Source: Betaproteobacteria bacterium
Lineage (GTDB): Bacteria; Pseudomonadota; Gammaproteobacteria; Burkholderiales; Burkholderiaceae_C
Assembly (NCBI GenBank): GCA_005884255.1
Contig: VBDL01000034.1
Location: 1 to 13,868 of the forward strand
Direction of reading: 5' to 3'
DNA: 13,868 nt
In this document: positions 9,312 to 13,868 of the stretch, in pieces
Layout of the letters: each line of letters starts with the position of its first letter
Position numbering within the stretch: position 1 is the first letter of the stretch
Program-made: the position numbers and the translations under genes
The notes under the pieces: model-generated
Database searches by the model: none
What the model saw: only the letters and a program-made list of their open reading frames with translations
Told to the model about the DNA's origin: nothing

Positions 9312-9317
9312 GATAAT
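9312..9317 (+). promoter_or_regulatory. Candidate -10 box for speD-murU, predicting a leaderless transcript
   Basis: GATAAT matches 5 of 6 bases of the -10 consensus. The speD ATG at 9326 starts only 8 nt after it, about where transcription would begin. There is no ribosome-binding sequence before this ATG. No convincing -35 lies 17 nt upstream. Confidence 0.4.
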
Positions 9318-9325
9318 CGCCAGCC

Positions 9326-9685
9326 ATGCAAGGCCTGCACCTCACCGCCGACCTGCGCGGCTGCGCCCCGGCGCCGCTGCTGTGCGACTCCGCTGCGCTG
9401 CGCGCGCTGTGCCTGGCCGAAGTGCAAGCGGCGGGCCTGACGCCGGTGGGCGAGCTGTTCCACCCGTTCGGCGCGGGCCAGGGTGTGACCGGAGTCGCGC
9501 TGCTGGCCGAGTCGCACCTCGCGTTGCACACGTGGCCCGAGCTGCGGGCGGTGACGCTGGACGTCTACGTCTGCAATCTCGGTGGCGACAACTCCGCACG
9601 TGCTCGCAAGCTGCTCGACCGCCTGCTCCTCGCGTTCGCCGCCGAGCACGTCGAGCGCCACGAACTGCAACGAGGCAACACATGA
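9326..9685 (+). CDS. speD: S-adenosylmethionine decarboxylase proenzyme
   Basis: A 119-residue small bacterial-type AdoMet decarboxylase, which supplies decarboxylated AdoMet as aminopropyl donor for spermidine synthesis. It self-cleaves at Glu62-Ser63 in LAESHLALHTWPE, turning Ser63 into the pyruvoyl cofactor; His68 and the catalytic-region Cys83 in DVYVCN are also present. Length is normal for the family. The start at 9326 is forced: an in-frame TAA sits at 9314-9316 and the family core begins at once. The stop overlaps the murU start (ATGA), so the two are translationally coupled. The partner spermidine synthase gene is not in this window. The gene is divergent from tkt across 100 bp. Confidence 0.95.
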   Translation: MQGLHLTADLRGCAPAPLLCDSAALRALCLAEVQAAGLTPVGELFHPFGAGQGVTGVALLAESHLALHTWPELRAVTLDVYVCNLGGDNSARARKLLDRLLLAFAAEHVERHELQRGNT

Positions 9686-10386
9686 ATCTCCCTGCGCTGA
9701 TCCTCGCGGCGGGCCGCGGCGAGCGCATGCGGCCGCTGACCGACCACACCCCGAAGCCGCTGCTGCCGCTGCGCGGCAAACCGCTGATCGAGTGGCATCT
9801 CGAGGCGCTGGCACGCGACGGCGTGCGCGAGGTGGTGATCAACACCGCGTGGCTGGAAGAGCAGTTCCCCGCTGCCCTGGGCGACGGCTCGCGCTGGGGT
9901 CTCACGATCCACTACTCGATGGAAGGCCGCGACCACGGCGGCGCGCTCGAAACCGCTGGCGGCATCGCCAAGGCGCTGCCGCTGCTCGGCGACGCCTTCT
10001 GGGTCGTCTCGGCCGATATCTTCGCGCCCGATTTCCGCTTCGATGCGCGCGTGGCGCAAGGCTTCGCGGCCGGCGACGCGTTGGCGCACCTGTGGCTGGT
10101 GCCCAACCCACCCTTCCATGCCCGCGGCGACTTCGGCATCGGCGCCGACGGCCTGGGCCTGGCCGACGGCACCGGCCCCGATGGCCAGCGCTGGACCTAC
10201 GCGAACCTCGCGCTGGTGCGCGCGCAACTGTGCGCTCACATTCCTGCCGGCACGCACGCACCCTTGGGCCCGCTGCTCTACGAGGGCATGCGCGCGCGAC
10301 GCATCGGCGTCGCGCGCTACGGTGGCCGTTGGGACAACATCGGCACGCCGCAGCATCTGGCGCAGGCGCAGCAGCCATTGGGGTGA
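9682..10386 (+). CDS. murU: MurU-type sugar-1-phosphate nucleotidyltransferase
   Basis: A 234-residue nucleotidyltransferase. The N-terminal signature LILAAGRGERMRPLT with TPKPLLPL (residues 6-30), the metal Asp112 in VVSADIF, the ALETAGGIAKALPLLGD block and the C-terminal GGRWDNIGTPQHL are as in MurU, the N-acetylmuramate-1-phosphate uridylyltransferase of the cell-wall recycling route that bypasses de novo UDP-MurNAc synthesis. Compared with the Pseudomonas protein as I remember it, residues near 82-88 carry a few extra residues (GRDHGG) before ALET, and the usual VNGD is VSAD. Overlap with speD by 4 nt means coupled translation. A generic NDP-sugar pyrophosphorylase with another sugar remains possible, because the amgK kinase gene normally next to murU is not on this side. 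Confidence 0.85.
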   Translation: MNLPALILAAGRGERMRPLTDHTPKPLLPLRGKPLIEWHLEALARDGVREVVINTAWLEEQFPAALGDGSRWGLTIHYSMEGRDHGGALETAGGIAKALPLLGDAFWVVSADIFAPDFRFDARVAQGFAAGDALAHLWLVPNPPFHARGDFGIGADGLGLADGTGPDGQRWTYANLALVRAQLCAHIPAGTHAPLGPLLYEGMRARRIGVARYGGRWDNIGTPQHLAQAQQPLG

Positions 10387-10478
10387 ACCCGAAGGTCGCG
10401 CACAACCAACTTGGGGGGTGGCCGATCCGAGCGGCGGCTCCTAGCATCCCGGCACCAACGCCCTTCGAGGAGCTTCCC

Positions 10479-11408
10479 ATGCGATTTGCCCTGCGCGCCG
10501 GCCTGCTCGGCGCCCTGACCTTGACCGCGATGCTGGCCCAGGCGGGCGGCGTGAAGACCGACGACGAATCCGTCTACCGCCCGACCGGCAAGGGCTACGG
10601 CGAGCTCGACGACTCGCCCGGCGCCTTCGCGCGCTGGAAGGCCGCCACCAAGGGCAGCCCCACCACCAACGGCATCAACTATCACGGCGGGCCGGTGATG
10701 CTGGGCACGAACAAGATCTACTACATCTGGTACGGCAACTGGACGGGCAACAATGCGCCAGCCATCCTCACCGACTTCGCGCAGAACATCGGCGGGTCAC
10801 CGTACTTCAACATCAACACGGCCTACTACAACGGGTCGAACGCGCACGTCAGCAACTCCGTCCTCTATGGCGGCTACGCGAACGACAACTACTCGCAAGG
10901 CACGTCGCTCAGCGACGCGCAGATCCAGACGGTGGTGGCCAATGCGATCACCACCGGCGCGCTGCCCAAGGACACCAACGGCGTGTACTTCGTGCTGACC
11001 TCGGCCGACGTCACCGCCTCGTCGGGCTTCTGCACGCAGTACTGCGGCTGGCACACGCACGGCACGATCGATGGCAGCGACATCAAGTACTCGTTCGTCG
11101 GCAACCCCGACCGCTGCCCGAGTTCCTGCGCCGCGCAGACCACCAGCCCGAACGGCAACGCCGGCGCCGACGGCATGGCCAGCATCATTGCGCACGAGTT
11201 GGAGGAAGCCGTGACCGACCCGGACCTCAACGCCTGGTACGACCGCCGTGGCTACGAGAATGCCGACAAGTGCGCGTGGACCTTCGGCACCGAATCGACA
11301 GCGTCCAACGGCTCGAAGTACAACATGACGCTGGGCAGCCGCCAGTACCTGATCCAACGCAACTGGGTCAACGCCAGCGGCGGCTATTGCGACGTGAAAT
11401 ACCCGTGA
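10479..11408 (+). CDS. Secreted EXORDIUM / PHI-1-like (phosphate-induced protein 1 family) protein
   Basis: A 309-residue protein with a clear signal peptide (MRFALRAGLLGALTLTAMLAQA, cut after Ala22). The mature part has the family hallmarks: INYHGGPVMLGTNKIYYIWYGNW, the GVYFVLTSADV strand, SSGFCTQYCGWHTHG, IIAHELEEAVTDPDLNAWYD with His239-Glu240, and a C-terminal GGYCDVKY. The cysteines point to disulfide bonds and an exported protein. In plants the family is linked to growth and carbon-starvation responses; the bacterial members have no settled function. The HELEE stretch looks like a relic or variant of a metalloprotease helix but lacks HExxH, so I do not call it a peptidase. Start supported by GGAG at 10469-10472, 6 nt before the ATG. 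Followed directly by a coupled gene. Confidence 0.85.
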   Translation: MRFALRAGLLGALTLTAMLAQAGGVKTDDESVYRPTGKGYGELDDSPGAFARWKAATKGSPTTNGINYHGGPVMLGTNKIYYIWYGNWTGNNAPAILTDFAQNIGGSPYFNINTAYYNGSNAHVSNSVLYGGYANDNYSQGTSLSDAQIQTVVANAITTGALPKDTNGVYFVLTSADVTASSGFCTQYCGWHTHGTIDGSDIKYSFVGNPDRCPSSCAAQTTSPNGNAGADGMASIIAHELEEAVTDPDLNAWYDRRGYENADKCAWTFGTESTASNGSKYNMTLGSRQYLIQRNWVNASGGYCDVKYP

Positions 11409-11908
11409 TGATCTTCCGCCGCCTGCTGCTCGGGGCGCTCGCGCTGGCGCCCCTGGCGGCGCGGCCGCAGACCGGCCGCGTGCCCACCGTCACGCGGCTG
11501 GTGAAGCTCTTTCTCGACCTCGAGGCCGAGCTGCTGCTGGCGCAGCGTGACGGCTACCGCACTGCACTGGAAAGCCGGCTCACCGACGATTTCGAGATGC
11601 GCGTCGCCTCGCGGCCCGGGCGGCCGATCCCGCGTGCAGAGTGGCTCGACAACTCGCTGCAGCACAAGCCCGCAGCGATGGAGATCGAGCAGATGGCCGT
11701 GCACGACGAGGGCCCGGCCGCCGTCGCCAGCTTCCTGCTGCGCCCGCACGCCAAGCGCGAGGTGGCACTGTTCATCGTCGACACCTGGGTGCGCGACGGC
11801 GACGACTGGCGCCTGAAGACGCGCTACGCCGCGCCGGTGCCGCCGCGCAGCCCGCGTGTCATGGGTGAAGGCGAGACCAAAGAGCCGGTGATCCCCAAAC
11901 GCTACTGA
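11408..11908 (+). CDS. Small exported NTF2/SnoaL-like protein
   Basis: A 166-residue protein starting inside the stop of the preceding gene (TGATG), so probably made by translational coupling; there is no separate ribosome site. Residues 1-20 (MIFRRLLLGALALAPLAARP) look like a signal peptide. The rest has the feel of a DUF4440/SnoaL-like (NTF2 fold) domain: an N-terminal helix, a DDFEMRVASRPGRPIPRAEWL segment split by a strand, and a C-terminal pair of strands VALFIVDTWVRDGDDWRLKTRY. No catalytic residues can be assigned. The link to the EXORDIUM-like gene suggests a joint role outside the cytoplasm, which is inference. Confidence 0.65.
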   Translation: MIFRRLLLGALALAPLAARPQTGRVPTVTRLVKLFLDLEAELLLAQRDGYRTALESRLTDDFEMRVASRPGRPIPRAEWLDNSLQHKPAAMEIEQMAVHDEGPAAVASFLLRPHAKREVALFIVDTWVRDGDDWRLKTRYAAPVPPRSPRVMGEGETKEPVIPKRY

Positions 11909-11912
11909 TCGA

Positions 11913-12837
<925 letters not shown>

Positions 12838-12913
12838 CGCGTTTCCCTTGCGTTGGAGCGGGCGATGTTAGCCACGCTCGATGGCCCCTGCCGCGATGCG
12901 AGAATCCGCGCCC

Positions 12914-13868
12914 ATGGTCGATCTCTACGCCGACATGTTCGAGCTCGCGCCGGTGTCGCTGTGGCTCGAGGACTACAGCGCGCTGAAGTCGCTGTTCGAG
13001 CGCTGGCGCGCCGAGGGCGTGCGCGATCTGCGTGCCCATCTGCGCGGGGACCGCGCGCGCATCGCCGAGTGCTCGCGCTGCCTGCAGGTGCTGCGCGTGA
13101 ACCGCCGCACCTTGCAGCTCTACGGCGCGCAAAGCCAGGACGAGCTGGTGGCCAATCTGCACGAGGTGTTCCGCGACGACATGTTCGAGCAGCTCGTCGA
13201 GGAGCTGAACGCGTTGTGGAGCGGGCGCCTCGGCTTCTCCAGCCAGACGGTGAACTACTCCCTGTCCGGCAAGCGCCTCGCGATCCTGCTCAACGCCACC
13301 GTGCTGCCCGGCCACGACCACGACTGGAGCCGCGTGCTGCTGGCGATCGAAGACATCACCGAGCGCAGCCGCGCCGAGCGTGCGCTGCGTGCGAGCGAGC
13401 AGTACGCGAAGGGCCTGTTCGAGCATTCGCCGGTGTCGCTGTGGGTGGAGGACTTCTCCACCATCAAGCACTTGTTCGACGAGGTGCGCGCGCGTGGCAT
13501 CGACGACTTCCGCACCTTCATCGACGTGCATCCGGAGTTCGTCACGCGCTGCATGCAGGAGATCCGCGTCATCGACGTGAACCGGCAGACGCTCACGATG
13601 TTCCGCGCGCCGGACAAGTCCACCTTGCTCGGCGCCCTCGAGCGCGTGTTTCGCGACGACATGCGCGCGCACTTCGCCGAGCAGCTCGTCGACTTGTGGC
13701 ACGGCAAGCTGTTCCAGCAGCGCGAGGTGCTGAACTACGCGCTCGACGGCGAGCCGGTGCATGTGTATCTGCAGTTCTCGGTGCTGCCCGGCTGCGAGCA
13801 GCGCTGGGAGCAGGTGCTGGTGTCGCTGACCGACATCACCGCGCGCAAGAAGGCCGAGGCCTACCTCG
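12914..13868 (+). CDS. PAS-domain sensory protein with two tandem modules, C-terminus cut by window edge
   Basis: Open from the ATG at 12914 to the right edge (318 residues) with no stop. It holds two homologous modules in tandem, starting FELAPVSLWLEDYSALKSLF (residue 9) and FEHSPVSLWVEDFSTIKHLF (residue 169), a spacing of exactly 160 residues. Each continues through a V-N-R-x-T-L block, a VFRDDM block and a VLPG strand to the typical PAS end (IEDITERSRAERAL; LTDITARKKAEAYL). No membrane segment or signal peptide is seen, so it is probably cytoplasmic. Such PAS pairs usually precede a GGDEF/EAL, histidine kinase or similar output domain; that part lies beyond the window. An in-frame ATG at 12896 would add six residues; neither start has a good ribosome site. 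It is divergent from the broken reductase across 76 bp. Confidence 0.88.
   Translation, partial: MVDLYADMFELAPVSLWLEDYSALKSLFERWRAEGVRDLRAHLRGDRARIAECSRCLQVLRVNRRTLQLYGAQSQDELVANLHEVFRDDMFEQLVEELNALWSGRLGFSSQTVNYSLSGKRLAILLNATVLPGHDHDWSRVLLAIEDITERSRAERALRASEQYAKGLFEHSPVSLWVEDFSTIKHLFDEVRARGIDDFRTFIDVHPEFVTRCMQEIRVIDVNRQTLTMFRAPDKSTLLGALERVFRDDMRAHFAEQLVDLWHGKLFQQREVLNYALDGEPVHVYLQFSVLPGCEQRWEQVLVSLTDITARKKAEAYL

Noticed and set aside
11193..11210. HELEE in the EXORDIUM-like protein considered as a zinc protease motif
   Set aside because: There is no second His at the HExxH position and the surrounding sequence fits the PHI-1 family, in which this helix is not known as a protease site.

Overview
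This 13.9 kb window is GC-rich chromosomal DNA with strong G/C preference at third codon positions. Gene content and protein style (type I GAPDH next to transketolase, a MurU-type nucleotidyltransferase, dense short-gap operons) suggest a betaproteobacterium, probably of the order Burkholderiales near the Rubrivivax/Leptothrix/Methylibium group. That placement is inferred from general resemblance, not from a search.

Layout. (1) 1-1727, minus: a secreted subtilisin-type (S8) protease whose C-terminus, entering a PKD/Ig-like domain, runs off the left edge. (2) 1860-2575, plus, divergent from it: a LuxR/NarL-type response regulator broken by a small deletion and frameshift inside its DNA-binding domain. 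(3) 2762-6149, plus: a tight three-gene cassette. It encodes a 60-residue peptide with a helical acidic N-terminus and two 14-residue Gly/Pro/Asn/Gln repeats, then a three-part membrane protein (PqqD-like peptide-binding domain, M50 site-2-type metalloprotease, HlyD-type adaptor), then a 2-oxoglutarate/Fe(II) oxygenase. (4) 6157-9225, minus: gap and tkt, central carbon metabolism. (5) 9326-10386, plus: speD and murU, overlapping by 4 nt. (6) 10479-11908, plus: a secreted EXORDIUM/PHI-1-like protein and a coupled small exported NTF2/SnoaL-like protein. (7) 11913-12837, minus: an aldo/keto reductase broken by a deletion just after its catalytic lysine. (8) 12914 to the right edge, plus: a sensory protein with two tandem 160-residue PAS-type modules, cut by the window end.

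The most interesting part is the cassette at 2762-6149. It has the logic of a RiPP-like (ribosomally made, post-translationally modified peptide) system: a leader-plus-repeat precursor, a protein that could bind the leader, cleave it and carry the product outwards, and an oxygenase that could hydroxylate the Gly-X-Pro / Asn / Gln repeat core. The precursor has no Cys or Ser, so it fits none of the familiar thioether or azole classes. Neighbouring genes support the parts; the joint function is inference. No tRNA, rRNA, CRISPR array, insertion sequence or replication origin was seen, and no gene-free stretch exceeds 300 bases.
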